Shown in pieces: positions 23,319-36,629 of a stretch of 64,000 nucleotides of DNA. The DNA is from Tricholoma matsutake (lineage: Eukaryota; Basidiomycota; Agaricomycetes; Agaricales; Tricholomataceae). A program made the position numbers and the translations under genes. The stretch lies in NCBI GenBank assembly GCA_026075535.2, contig AP026539.1:6820001-6884000 (forward strand), read 5' to 3'. The notes below the pieces were generated by a model. The model saw only the letters and a list, made by a program, of their open reading frames with translations, was not told the origin of the DNA and made no database searches. How positions within the stretch are numbered: position 1 is the first letter of the stretch; each line of letters opens with the position of its first letter.

Positions 23319-24596
23319 ATCCGAAGATGTACCTTTGATTGTAAGTACACGATGTGTAGAATACCCTTCGCGACGATAAAGTAAAGCATGGAAACCAAAT
23401 GTATTTGAGTCCTTGTAGTATGTACGATACTTCTCATCTCGCGGCGATTGCCGAACCTTTTGGAAATTGATATCACTCGGGAGAGGTTGACTTGCACTTT
23501 CTATCACATCTCACAGAAAGCTGATTGTACTTGAATTCCTTCCTATAATTCATGTCATTTCAGTCTTGCATTGAAATTGCCTGCTATATCTTTCATTAAA
23601 GCATTTGATCAAGTCTGATGAGGCTTGTTCCTGTTCATATGGCTGGGAAGGGCGTCGCGAAAGCACATATCCAAGGATTTTGTGTTCGCGGTGCTACTTT
23701 ACCTTTGCTATTGGTATCGTCCAACAAGCACGGTGTCCTGATTTCAACACTCACTTCGGCAAGTAATGTGCTGTCGTAATTCTTGGAAGTTATAAATTAA
23801 ACCATTCAAGTTCGTCGGCCCTTCCATCCCGGTCCATTATCGCATTAGCCTCGCCACCGGAATTTATATGTTCATATGATCTCTCTACATACTATAATGA
23901 AGTCGCGCTGTGATCAATCATCGCCGTGCGGTCGTGCAGGTAAGCATGCCTATTAGACTACTGCAGGCTCTTACGTGCTGTGCGGTTTTCTTTCGACAGC
24001 CTCTAGCTCTAATGAACTAGATCGCTATTCATGTTCAAGGTCTGGGCTTCAAAAGAGAAAGTAACATTCACAAACCCACGAAAGAACCAGCACCCTGCAC
24101 TTCTGAGTCATATGTTACCTGACAATTTGCGTTTCAAGGCCCATTCCTGCGGAAATGAACAGGAAACCCTGGAAAATTATGTGGTCTCATGACTTGGTGT
24201 GAGTCTTACGATGTCACGTTTCCCTACTAACACTGTACATCAGATACTTAGACCCTGTGCAGCCAACGTGTTGAACTATCCGAGGCTTCAAGGGAGTTGT
24301 CAAACCCAAAAAAAGTGCAGATGGATCAGCATGCGACTATCAAATGTCCGTCGGAACAATCCGTACTCAGGTAAATCGGTCAAATCGATGTCACGTGCAT
24401 CGCTTCGCAGTTTCCTATCTTGGACAAGTAGTAGAGGTTTCAAGAGTTTTCGACCAAAATCGATCGATCAGAGTTCGGATGGCACAGTACAAGTGTCTCG
24501 GTTTCTCCATGCCCACCCTCACTCTCCCTTCATCTACTCTTGGTTTCCTGGCGTGTTCCCCCCCTCTTTGAGTAAGACATCCCAGATACCGACATC
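23319..24596. other. Spacer, nothing recognised
   Basis: It holds the SRP19 3' flank and the carboxylesterase upstream region. I see no gene or RNA that I can support. Confidence 0.4.
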
Positions 24597-26689
24597 ATGC
24601 CTACACTACAGAGGCAATCCCACCGCTCAATCCCAAAGATATACCATGGCCCGCTTGAGACTGCTTTCCGTGGCATCGAACATCCGTTGTCTAGTCCAGA
24701 GGCCCCCATACATCAATACCTTGGGATTAAATATGCATCAGTGCCCGGTCGCTTCCGTCAGTCAAAGCTTTTCAGGTCGTATCCACCCATTGTTGAGTCA
24801 TCAAAGCATGGGTAAGTCGTTCCTCTTAATTCACTCTGCCCATGATGCTCAGTCGTTACCGCAGTCCTATCTGTCCGCAGCTCAAAAACGTAAAGAGCGT
24901 TGAAGAGGCGTTGATTGGCATAGCAGACGATCTTGTACCCAAGCAAAATTTAAGGCACGACGAGTTCGAGTGTCTGAACCTTAACATCACTTGTCCTGCT
25001 GGGCTTACCTCTCAATCTCGTCTCCCTGTCATGCTTTGGTTGCATGGGTAGGTCATGTGCTGGTGAAAAGAGATGGTCATTTCTAACGTCACCTGATAGG
25101 GGTGGAGAACGAGGTTCTGGCTCCAACTGGATCTATGACGGTGGTCCCCTGGTCCGTAAGAGCCTCCTCATGGGAAAACCTGTTATCCTGGTCACATGCA
25201 AGTCAGTACCCAGATTTCAACGTTGTAGATGTAGAGTTCAGACTAAAGATGCCCTGTTAGTTTCCGAATCGGATTGTTTGGCTTCGCTGCTTGTCCCCTG
25301 CTCCAAGAAGACAACCATACCGCTGGTGAGGAAGGCTGCGGTAATTATGGTGCGTTCCTTGATTTGTACAGTTCGAGGAACATTGTCGATTCTTATACAA
25401 CCCTGACAGGCTTACGCGACCAACGCAAAGCCATGGAATGGCTTCACCTCTACATCGGTGGTTTCGGTGGCGACCCTTGCAACATAACTGTCTTCGGTGA
25501 ATCCAGTGGAGGCGCTGACATCGTTTACCATCTGCTTTCTGCTGAGAACCAATCCCGGCCGATCTTCCAGCGTGCCATCGTTCAGAGTGCGGTATTGGAC
25601 TACAGCCTTCCAGACGTCACGAATGCTGGTTGCCAACTCTCCAGAATCCTCTCGGCGTTGAATGTATCAACCATGGCACAATTCCGGACAATAGAAGCTG
25701 AGAAACTTGTCGGTCTTGGACAAAACCTGCGCACTGTCGACGACCGTGTCTTCCTCAGACAAGATTGGAAAGACTATTTCATAAAAGAAGACCTGCATGC
25801 ACGTCATCATCTGCAAATCAAGGAACACATTGCTCGAGCCCGAAGCCGATCTGCCGTCCGTAGAGTGGGATCCCCATCCCGAGCACCTGCTCTTGCGCTA
25901 CCTGCCACTCTACAGCCATTGATCATCGGTGATTGTTCGAGTGATTCAATGATCTGGGCTCTCCCCGTATCACTTTGGACGTCATCTGCCGTTGTAAGAC
26001 GGATCAAAGCTGTGTGCCAGTCCTTGTGCAAGGCCAGCAACCTCATGCGTGCGTACGACATCACGCCATACACCCCTGACGAAGAAATTAGCGGCAGAGT
26101 GCTGGAACTTGTCAATGATGCTCGTGTCGCCTGGCCAACAGAATGTGTTGCACAAAACGCAAAGCGAGAGCGGGGTGGAAGGGGAGTTTGGCGATATGTG
26201 TTTGATCAGGAGGGACCGGCGACAGGAATCCCACATCATGCTGCAGACCTGATCTACCTGTTCGATACCGTACCACTTCCTGCCTCTACCTCTACTCAAC
26301 CATCCGAGGAGTCGTCATTCTCGGATTGCGGATTTTATGAATCCTTTGATGACGACGAAGATATGAAGCACGAGTCTGAGATGAGAACCGACTTCGACAA
26401 CTCAGACTGGGCAGTGGCTGTCGTGGACGCATGGGCATACGCACGGGTACGCGACGCTATGCAGGAACGGTGGATCACGTTTGCTCATGGTGAGGCCCCG
26501 TGGCAGGAGGATAAAGTGTTTGTGTTTGGTCCAGAGGGCGAGACGGGAGAGAGATCAGGTTGTATCTTTGAGGCCCGACGCAGCAAAGAGATATGGAAGG
26601 AGACGTTGGAGCCATTGGGAATGCAGCTTGTGCAAAAGGTCGGCGTGGAGCTGAGCAGGGGTCCGGCTCTCAATGTCAAGTTATGTTAA
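24597..26689 (+). CDS. Type-B carboxylesterase/lipase family protein
   Basis: Exons are 24597-24811, 24865-25047, 25100-25201, 25261-25349 and 25410-26689, in phase throughout. The alpha/beta-hydrolase landmarks run in order. YLGIKYASVPGRF comes first, then ECLNLNITCP, the oxyanion-hole region LPVMLWLHGGGERGSGSNW, RIGLFGFAA, LRDQRKAMEWLH and the nucleophile elbow FGESSGGADIVYHLL. The usual elbow is GESAGG. The His of the triad is probably in GIPHHAADLIYLFDT. An acidic, Ser-rich insert (about 26290-26400) follows. There is no signal peptide at the chosen Met, so it may act inside the cell. The substrate is unknown. Intron 4 is 60 nt, 3n and stopless. Confidence 0.85.
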
Positions 26690-27827
26690 CGAACTAGCAG
26701 GCTCGATCCGCTTTCCCGCTACTCCTCTACCCTCCTTCATTGAGGACCATCAATTGCGGGTTACATTTCATTGGACTTCATTGGTATTATTTCACTGGGT
26801 TTCATATCATTGGGTTTCATATGCGTATCCATTCACAATAGGAGTCAATAAGCTTGTAGCGTCCAAGTTACAAACACGTATTTATGTAATATTTCTTGCA
26901 TATTTCTGTATCTATTTTGTGTAAAATTCATTTTATATAATTCAAGGATCTCATATAGTAATTAAATAATGTGGTCAAAACAAAAATGTGGTGTTTCCGC
27001 AGCAGCAAAAACATATGGCCTCTGAACATCAAATTTTCGAATTTTCACGCGCAAAGCTCTGGAGCAGTCGAGATTAGTTAGGGACATAAGATAACAATGC
27101 AAGTCAAGACGTGGCAGATCATACCGATAACATCTTCATCAAGTTCCTCGTCTATGTATTGCATCTGTTACTAATTCTTCGAGTGCATTTTTGTCAAGGC
27201 ACGCCTTCACGCCTTAAGTACCCCACTCCTTTTCCTGCTGTTGTATATTCTTGAATACTATATGGATGGAAGACCAAACGGGACTACTTAATACTGATGT
27301 TTGATGAATATCGACAAGTAAAAGGTTCAACGTTCATCACCCTGCTCATACCTGGAAAAGCATATGCTCTCAATGTTGAAGGTATCAAGGCCTCAAGGAG
27401 TTTTATTTCTACGGCCCTTGTCTTGCACTACTGAACTTGAAGTCTGACGTTACGCCTCCAAATTACTTAAACCTCCGTATGTCTGCTCATTCAGCCTAAA
27501 AGTTTGTGAATGAAGAGTATCGGACATATCAACAGAAGAATAGTCATGCCTCTGACCAGATACTTATGGGATATGTACAGTTTGCAGACCGTGGCGGCAC
27601 TGGCCACTGGACCAAACTTCACTGTTGTCTTGGAATGGAGATTTTTTATCTGTAAAGAAAACAGCGGTAATACAACAAGACGAGATGAAAGCACGCCAGA
27701 AAAAAATATGGCAGGAATAAAACAAGAGTATATTATCCATCAGATGTCGGCGTCCCCGGGCCAGCCTTTGTGGTGGTTGTCCTCATGAGTCTCTTATTCC
27801 TGGCCTGCAAGGCGTCAGCGAGATGTT
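26690..27827. other. Spacer between convergent genes, nothing recognised
   Basis: AT-rich sequence with a short local repeat ('ttgggtttcatat', about 26785-26820). I see no gene or RNA. The short open stretches at 27491-27788 look random. Confidence 0.4.
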
Positions 27828-30800
27828 CATGCAACCCTCGGGTGAATGACCTTTGCTCGACTCCTGGCCCCCCGTCCCAACTGTTCCTCTGCTTCATCGT
27901 TATCCAAGTCATGATTTTCCTCTGATGCAGGATCCTCCTTCACGGATTTCATTTCGACGTCACTCGAATCTGCAACAGAAGACACGTCATCAGATTCGTC
28001 GTCCGTCTGTCGTTTCCTCTTTCCACGCGCTCGCCTGATCAGAGGAACAAGATGAGCAGAGATCTTCAGAAGTATAACAGACTAACTTGGAGTATCCATT
28101 CGCCTTAGTGACAGGAGCCTTCCGCTTGCCCAGAGGTTTACGTTCCTTCTTTTCCTGGAACTTTAACTGAGTTCACTATTACGTGTAGGGATGCCATTAT
28201 TACCTTCACCTTCGAATTCTTGGAGAGTTCAGAAAGCCACGACAGTGTTTCTTCGGGTAGGTATATCGTCTTCAAAATCTGATGAAGAATGAAAAACTCA
28301 TCGGATCACATTGTAAAATACAGGATCACTCACTTTGTTAGCCGCTTCTGCGTTCGGTAGCGGCCGTAGAATGTCAGATGGTAATCTGACTTTGCCTGGA
28401 TAACTTTGAATACTCCAAGACTGTGAATTTGCACGAGTTTTGATTAGCTCTTGTGCTAGTTCGCAGATAACATATAGATTCTATGCGAGGTACTCAGTAC
28501 GTAGAAGGGTGGTAAGCATGGTAGATTCGAGGTCCGTCTCTCTTACCTCCGTAAAAGTGTGCGATTCAGAGTCACGAACGGTCTTCCCTTTCATCGCCAA
28601 ATGATAAAGAAGTGACACATTGTCCGACGTAACGATGAGATTGAGGTAAAATTGAACATATCTATAAATCGAGGAAATAAATAGCGAATACGTAGGACCG
28701 TCAACGCCGAAACAAACTTTGCAATATCCAAAAGATCATCATGGCTGGTGTTGAAGTCGGGATGATGGGCTAAGAGATGTAACAAGCGGATGAAGATGAG
28801 CTCGAAGTGCTCAGTCCTTAGACCTGGGAACAATTGTCAGCCTGTGAAGTACGGAATAACAGAAGTACCTACTTATATTCATTTTCTTGAAAGTGCCCGA
28901 AATATATGATGCAGCCTAATGCACAGTGTTAGATATATGGCTGGATTGATGGTACAATGTCCACAGGTACCGTGGATTTGACATCAGTCTCTGGATCATG
29001 TACCGTCAGGAAGGGAATGATGTTGTAACGGGGTGGAAGTTGGCGGAGTTGCAGAAGAGACAGGAGTTTTGTCAAGAATGTCATCCGAACATTATAACAA
29101 GAATCCTGAGCGGAGAAATACTTAACAGAGAGGCAAGTTTTATGCAATGACAGTACACACTTGAATGACAACCGCCAACTTCATGAATTTTGGTGCGATC
29201 GCCGTTGCATAACTTTCAACAGTCGAGAGATGAAGTAATGATACAGCAGCTTGAAGTCTCATACGGGACTTGACTTTCGGGCTAGAATCCGCCTATCAGC
29301 ACCTCACATGGGCCAAGCACTCCAAGATGGGCGTACTCTTCGCTTTCGCTGAAACTTGCAGAGAAAGAGCCGTTATGCTCGAGTAAAGTAGCAAACATTT
29401 TGAACACCGGAGTTGAAATTTCCAGCGCTTTTTCTGATGAAGCATGAGCAAAACTACGATTCCGGCACACCTTCAGTGCCAGAATTTTAGCTCGCAGTAT
29501 CGGGGAAACGTCTTCCTCCAGCACCCATTCTTCTCCCGTGTCCATTTCAACCTGTACATATGTCAGGTAGTGCAATACACGGTTGAGTAAGAACTCACCT
29601 GGTCCGGCGGAGTGGGCACCATCAGGACTTGTTTTAGCAAAAAAGCCATGATGACGTCGCTTTTGTGCTCAAAAGCGTTGGGTGCGAATTTTGCAAATTC
29701 AGCCAACGCGGAAATACGTGCTACGGTCATTTGCGGATCTGACATCTCCTCTGAGAATCCTTCCACGATTGCCTAACAAACGAGTAAATCATTATCGGAT
29801 TCATCGCGATCCAGTCTAGAATGAGATTTACCTCAACAATATTCATGCATGCCTCTTCTCCATTCGTTGAAATCGCCAGAACACGGGCGGCAAACTTGGC
29901 GTGGCGCTTATTCGACTGGAGGGCCAGTCTGCTAATGCGCTCAAGGGTCTTTCTGGATTCCGAGGATTGTATCACTTATAAGAAAAGAGCCACATAAAGA
30001 GAGTAACAGACCTGTCCGTTGGAGCCAACTTGTCATCCCATTTTAATACCGACGCCAAAGCATTTAGGCCAATCTCAACCAACGTCTCATTTCTTTCGCT
30101 GGCAATTGCTTTGATCAGTTCGCCTATATGGGGCTTATAAAGGGCAGCGTAATGCTTCGACACAAAATGTAGAAGAGTCTGAGCATGTGCTGCCTTTGTA
30201 TTCGACTGGCTTATCGCACTGCTATCTCCCCTTTGAATGTGTTTGATAAGGGTTGGAACTGACGACTGGTTGACGATCCGAAAGCTGGAACGCCGTAAAA
30301 ATGCGGCCATCGTCGGAGCAATTGTTACAGAAAGTTGTTCCATTCGTTTGTTGAAGTCAGTCTAGGAAACGATGGCTCTCATATTGCTTGTTACCTGGCT
30401 GTTATGTTTACGTACCGTTGCTTTGATTAGGCCTTTGAGATCGGTTTGTGGGTCCATACAAATCTTCATCAACTTGTATAAACGGTTTTCATTCAACTTA
30501 GCAAACTCGTGCAAGTCTTCGGTAACCTTGTGAGGATCGGAGAATGTCCCTATAATGTACGTGTGAGAAAGAGAGGCGTTTAACCTACCAGGAAAACGTG
30601 CTGACCAGCAATATGTTGGATCAACCGGTTTAGTTTCTGCACAACTGCATCCTCATCTTCGTCGATGATTCCACCCTGAGAACGAATGTAAGTGTTGCCG
30701 ATATATGTGAGGATGCTTTCACAGACATTGTTATTTATGCAAGCGGACACAAAATGGTCGTATACATTTGGTCGTCTAAAACGGGATGTGAGAAAAGGTA

Positions 30801-32824
30801 CAGAAGCCGCGAACAAATTGGATCAGGCACGTACATGTGCTTCAATCCAGTCAATGTCAAGACCGCATTTATAGATTTATCTTCGAGATACTTCATGGTT
30901 TGCAGCAGTCTATCAGTCCAGGCCACTTCGTCAACATCGGTGACCTTTAAGGTGGATGATATCGAAGAAGCTAGGGGCAGAATATATTCCATGACAATCT
31001 CTTCAACAGCAGACCTTCGAAATAGAGGGGGGCAAATTAATGAATTGATCATGAATTCGGCTAGGCTTATCTCACCTGACTTCAGAGTTGATACCTATTA
31101 ACTGAAAAATTGAATTTGGGATCCAGGAGAACTGTTTAATCGCTAGGGGGTCGTTGTTTTCGCTATTTATTTGTTTGGTGTTCAGCAAAAGAAGGGGCAA
31201 AGTATAAATGCCTCACATTTCTGGGTAAGCAAGGCTATACAACTTGCCGAGGCTTGTCAAGGCTTCAACGCGGACAGTGTGCTGCGGAGCCAACTGAGAG
31301 TTCGTGCAAGCGACCTACAGTGTCTTGGCTCACCTTTTTGTCAAGAGCACGGTCAGCTACCATACGGAGCTGCTGTTCTGATACATGGTGGAGTGCCGTT
31401 TCGTAATCCAACTGGCCGTAGAGTTTGCAAGCAGCTGCTCGAACTTTCTCGTCGGGATCAACGATCTTCGCGATGAGTGATTCTATGCATCTGTTACTTG
31501 ACGGGTGTGGCGGGGTGTGACGTTGAAACCGACCTTCAATAACTTCCTTTTGTTCAGGCAGATTAATTAAGAGCCCACGAGCAACTTCGACAAAGGCCAG
31601 CCTGATTGCGGCGGACCGGTCGTTCCTCCTTAAGATCCAGATGTTCCAAGTGGCTGGATACTTCCTCACAAGATCTGAGCCCCCCTTGTCCGCAAACATC
31701 TCTCCAAGCGTCTGCGTCGCGATCGATCGGAGCGTGACCTCTTCTACTCGTAGCTCCTCCTCCAGTTGAGGAATGACACTGTGAAGAAGTCCAGGGCACG
31801 AGTGGTGTAAACGTTTGATGAGCTCATGTGCAACACGAATGTCACTGAAGTCTTCTTGGTTTGAATTTGAAACGATGACGTCTGTAAAATGTTGGCATAC
31901 GTGTCGCTGGAGTTTATCGGCAGTTGCATTGCATACTTGTACTGCTAGGCGGTGACCTGATTGTTCAGGACGCTAGAAGATGATCAGCTATGGTCTAAGA
32001 CGCGTTTCGATTGCAAACTATGATAAAGATTTGAGGTTGCCTCGAGATTTGGAGACAAATTCATTGAAGCAGATGCTGATAAGGGTCACAACCTCGTCAG
32101 GGACGAGTTTGAATACACATCGTAGATCCACATAGATGTTGAAGCAACCCGTGGAATCCTTTTTCATATAGCGTGACATCAAACAGTGAGACGGACATAC
32201 TGTATTCTTGTCCATAAATTGAGACAATATAGTTTCCAGCACCTCCGTTGGCAGCACTTGGCACTCATCGATGAGAGCAACGAGGATATCTACCATGAAC
32301 ATTTCGATCTTCTTGGCAAGATCGCGTTTGATAATGCTAAAAAAATCGCGAAAGATCTCGACCATGAGTTCCTCTGCTGTCGGTAAATCGCAGACAAGGA
32401 CGACACTTTTCACGGTTGATAATGATTCGAGCAGATGAAAATATTCATTGTAGTAGGCAGAATCCGTTCCTTTGAGACCAGTTGATAGTTGTCGGAAGAA
32501 GAATTGAAAGATGTCTCGAAGTTCGGATTGGGTATATGGCGCATCTGGTGCATAAAGTCTGAGGATATCAGCCAGACAACATGCAGCGTAGGCTTTCACA
32601 CCCCTATCCTTGTGCAGGAGAATAGAGGTGTTGATAAGCTCCTTCCGTACTGTTCCAAGCGAACTGACATCGACAACTTCTTGATCGAGTGAGGCAAGTT
32701 CGGTGTGCAATGACTTCAGTTTCTTCAACAAGGCATCAGTCGCAGAACTCTTTAACAGCCTTTCGTGAAACTTGAGCTTCTGCTTTAGAGGATCCTGAGC
32801 AGAGTGGCGAGTCTGTGGCGCCAT
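27828..32824 (-). CDS. PDS5: Sister chromatid cohesion protein PDS5
   Basis: PDS5 is a HEAT-repeat cohesin regulator that binds the Scc1-Smc3 interface and supports cohesion, Eco1 acetylation and Wapl release. The start is MAPQTRHSAQDPLKQKLKFHERL (32824); an upstream Met would run into the divergent gene. The long first exon holds LLKKLKSLHTELASLDQE, LINTSILLHKDRGVKAYAACCLADILRLYAPDAPYT, DIFQFFFRQLSTGL and ILSQFMDKN. Later pieces include RLAVQVCNATADKLQ, CPGLLHSVIPQLEEEL, IAKIVDPDEKVRAAACKLYG, FMINSLICPPLFRRSAVEE, VPTLIKHIQRGD and KILALKVCRNR. The last exon is acidic and ends GRGARSRAKVIHPRVA. There are many short introns, and I have not fixed every exon edge. Confidence 0.85.
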
Positions 32825-32928
32825 GAGTGTATGGTGAACCACAGATGGCGGTGAGACGAGGACAACAGTGATCGGGCACGCGTTGTTTGTCTTTGTTCCA
32901 CAAATTTCAAGTTTGTCCGCGTTCGCCG
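32825..32928. promoter_or_regulatory. Bidirectional promoter of PDS5 and NAA15
   Basis: Only 104 bp separate the start codons of two divergent housekeeping genes. Both core promoters, and possibly overlapping 5' UTRs, must fit here. No TATA box is evident. Confidence 0.6.
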
Positions 32929-35900
32929 ATGTCCAAATCCCTTGTAACTCCTGCCAAAAGGGCGCTTCCATCGAAAGAGGCTTCTCTGTTCAAGGAACTA
33001 CTGACATTATATGAAACAAAACAACTCAGAAAGGGTCAGAAAACTGCAGATCAAATCCTCAAGAAATTTCCTGAGCATGGCGGTGCGACCTCGCCATTAT
33101 ATCGTTTTCGAACGACTTATTGAAGAGCGCGGCGTACAGAAACATTATGCATGAAAGGCCTTCTCTTGACGCACATGGGACGACGGGAGGAGGGCATCGA
33201 CTTAGTGAAGAAGGGTGTTCGACTCGACTTGACCTCACACATCTGTTGGCATGTCTTTGGCCTCATCCAGAAGGGCGAAAAGAATTATGAGGAAGCTTTG
33301 AAGTCGTATACACAAGCCCTGCGTTTTGATAAAGTGCGTTTATGTCAGGCGAATGAACAATGCACCTAATGGAATCGATGAGTAGGAAAATTTGAATATT
33401 CTGCGTGACGCGGCCCAATTGCAGACACAACTACGACATTTCGAAGGTCTGGTAGAAACTCGGTACACGATAGTCAAACTTCGGCCCACCCTCCGCCAGC
33501 ACTGGGTTGCTTTGGCGGTTGCCCACCACCTGAATGGAAATCACCATGAGGCGAAACGGACCTTGGAACACTACGAACGATCCCTAAAGGCACGTCTGCA
33601 TATCTCACTAAATACAGGTCCACTGATGCTTGATTCAAGAATGTACCAGATTACGACATCGAGCACTCTGAAACACTTCTATATCACGTCCAAGTATTGG
33701 AGGAGATGGGAGAATACTCGGAAGCACTTACGATGCTGGATGTAAGCTCAAGGTCGCGAGAAATCGTTGACCGGACTGCAATCATCGAAACACGAGGCAA
33801 GCGTTCATGTATGTAGACAATTACATCTGTCTGATTGCCCTCCAGCCCGTTTATTGTCGAAACTTGAATCAGAAGAAGCTGAGCAGGCATGGCGTTCGCT
33901 GATTGAGCACAACCCAGACTGTGTCGATTATTACCGGGGGTATCTGTCGCACCGAGGAGTAGCCATTGGTGTGTCCCAGAACGCATTCTCGTACACTGCT
34001 AACTGATCTTGAGGCAGATACCACTAGCAAGAACGCATTGTCCATTTTACGCGAGATTTCATCCCAACTTCCTCGAGCTTCAGCACCGCGGAGACTGGCC
34101 CTCACCGTTGCTTCTGGAAACGAATTTCGGGAACTTGTCAAGCCCTATCTACTGTCAGGTTTGACGAAGGGTATCCCCTCGCTATTCTCCGACATTAAGG
34201 CTCTCTATCGTGATGATGAGAAGCGACAAATTATTGAAGAGATCGTAGAGACGGCCCGGACAGAGTTTGCTTCAAATCAGTCAGCTTCAGTAGACCCGAC
34301 TATATATCTATGGACACTATACTTCCTTGCGCAGCATCACTCATATCTCTTGCGGTTAACGCAAGCTCTTGAAATTGTCGATCATGCCCTCTCCCATACG
34401 CCAACATTACCGGAACTCCTTACATGTAAAGCCCGAATCCTGAAACGCGCCGGAGACTTCCTGGGAGGAGCGCGTTGTGTCAATGAAGCGCGGCTTCTGG
34501 ACGGCCAAGACCGTTTTCTCAACACTAAATGTGCCAAGTACTTGCTCAGGGCTGGTATGGTGGAGGAGGCAAGCGCGATATTAGGGCTATTCACCAAGGT
34601 GCGAGTTCAGGACGCTTTCTGGCGGTTTCGATTTGACTATGTATTTAGAAGGATGCAGCGAGTCCCGGTGCGGATCTGGAAGACATGCAGTCCCTCCTTT
34701 ACCTCATCGAAGAGGCTGATACTCATTATCGTAACGGTAAACTCAATCTTGCCCTGAAGAAGTATATGGCTATCCAGAGGGTACTCTTTCCATTCATTGG
34801 TTCATTCCGGGTATAATCAAGTCTTTTATCTGTTCAGATTTTCGACGAGATCGAAGATGATCAATACGACTTCCACGGTTACAACATGCGCAAGTTCACA
34901 ATTAATATATATTTGAAGTTCGTCTGCCAATGTAATGGGGGAGAGTTTCGGTTCATAGTTTCATACCAGGCTCCTGAAGTGGGAAGATCAACTAAGGGCA
35001 CATCCTGCTTACTTGCAGGCAGCATTGCAGGGGTCTCGGGTTTGGCGAAGCGTTTCACCCTTTCGAACTGATTTCTAAACTGGGGTGATTTTTTTTAGAT
35101 ATTTGTTGCAGTCTACGACGATCCATCCCTCGCAACGGCCTCTTCATCTAGTGAATTCACTTCATTTACTTCAAAATTCCGGACTGACATTTCCCCAAGG
35201 TCAGACAGACGTGGAGAAGAAGGCAAAGAAAAAGGCCAAAAAGGCCGCACAAAAAGTCCAAGATGATCACAAGAAAGGTTCATCTTTGTTGGTGTGCAAT
35301 TGTTCTATATTCTAATGGCTAGTTTTAGGTCCTGCGCCTTCAGCTAATGATGACAAGGGGCTGGAAGCTATTCCTGCGAAGGATGAGGATCCAGACGGAC
35401 TGAAACTCCTCGCTTCTACGGATCCGTTGGAACGGGCTGCTAAGTTGTTAAGCCCACTAAGCAGTCTTGCAACAGAGAACATCGACATGTGGATAGCTCT
35501 GTACGATGTAGCGATACGTCGAAGTAAGTGTGAATACTGCTATACAATGAACTTGAAATCCTTTTTATCTTTCCAGAAAAACTCCTGCAAGCCGTTAGGG
35601 CGCTGAAGCGTGCAAAATCTCTAGATCCGGAGCACCCAGGGCTCCACATACGCCTAGTACACTGTCGTCTGTTCGGTAAGTTAATACCTGAACACTCTTG
35701 TGACATTGGCCCTAACTTGCAATTAGCAGGAACGCTACCTCAGCCGCCGCCGCCACCGATAGGGCCCCTATTCAACGAGGAATTAACCCAGCTTATACCT
35801 GGGACACTTTCACTGGAAACATACAATTCTCAGTATCTCCAGCGTCATTCTACTGCAGTTCCAGCCATCTTAGCTGCTGCGAAAGTCTTGCACACACTCC

Positions 35901-36209
35901 AATCGCCACTGGGAGATATAGAAGCCACCGTCTTCACTGCTCTCGGGTCAGAGGCGAAACTTGATGTCAAGGTACTTGACGACCTCTATGTTTAAATAGA
36001 CAGGTGTTGAGTTCTTTACTTTGCAGACCGCGATGTCCGTTATCGCCTTTCTGACCGCGATCAAGTCATCGCGCGTGGAGAAATTTCGAATGGCATGCGA
36101 TGCCAAGTTTGAACTATCGACAATGTTCAAGAGCTCAGCGGAGCTTGCGGCATTGAGAAATCAGGTGCTGAGTGGGAATGATGTCGATGGGGAGAAAGAT
36201 GCCATGTAA
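32929..36209 (+). CDS. NAA15: NatA auxiliary subunit (N-alpha-acetyltransferase 15)
   Basis: This is the TPR scaffold that anchors Naa10 to the ribosome for N-terminal acetylation. Exon 1 is 32929-33082 (KRALPSKEASLFKELLTLYETKQLRKGQKTADQ, split here by position only). The next exons are 33140-33333 (MKGLLLTHMGRREEGIDLVK, RLDLTSHICWHVFGLIQKGE) and from 33386 (ENLNILRDAAQLQTQLRHFE, LRPTLRQHWVALAVAHHL). Further pieces are PSLFSDIKALYRD, LYFLAQHHSYLLRLTQALE, AGDFLGGARCVNEARLLDGQ and KCAKYLLRAGMVEEA. A Lys-rich stretch (KKAKKKAKKAAQ) near 35220 is typical of Naa15. The end is SRVEKFRMACDAKFELSTMF before the stop at 36207-36209. There are at least ten short introns; not every exon edge was fixed. 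Confidence 0.88.
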
Positions 36210-36629
36210 CCTATATTGTAACATGGTGTGGGCGTACGTAGTGCGTACGTTTGTTATCGAGAAGATCCTGGAAGATTAGACGAATTACAACAGATTTATA
36301 ATGGGAACACGATGCTTTTAAAGTGAAAAAGAACCTGTAAGCAGCCCGCATATGAGCTGTCACAATCGGCGACGCTGCTGCCGCTTGATCAATTGAGCAT
36401 AGCCCGCGGAAGCAGTTTTATGTTTACGACTTGTTAATCTTGTTCTCAACAAATGTATCACAGCATGTATGTTGGAAACAAGTCTCATATATTATAGCGA
36501 AAGCAAGGAAGACAACAAAGGAACGATATCATGAATGATAAAGACAAGGGATGTCGACAGTGCGTCTGCAAACAAGAATTCGTAAGCAATTGAAGTACCA
36601 AACGGGATTATGGACAGTTCCGCAACCCA
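36210..36629. other. 3' flank of NAA15, nothing recognised
   Basis: Intergenic. I see no gene or RNA. Confidence 0.35.

Noticed and set aside
32825..32971. Upstream Met extending PDS5 by 49 residues
   Set aside because: It would overlap the start of the divergent NAA15 gene, and the known PDS5 N-terminus starts at MAPQTR.
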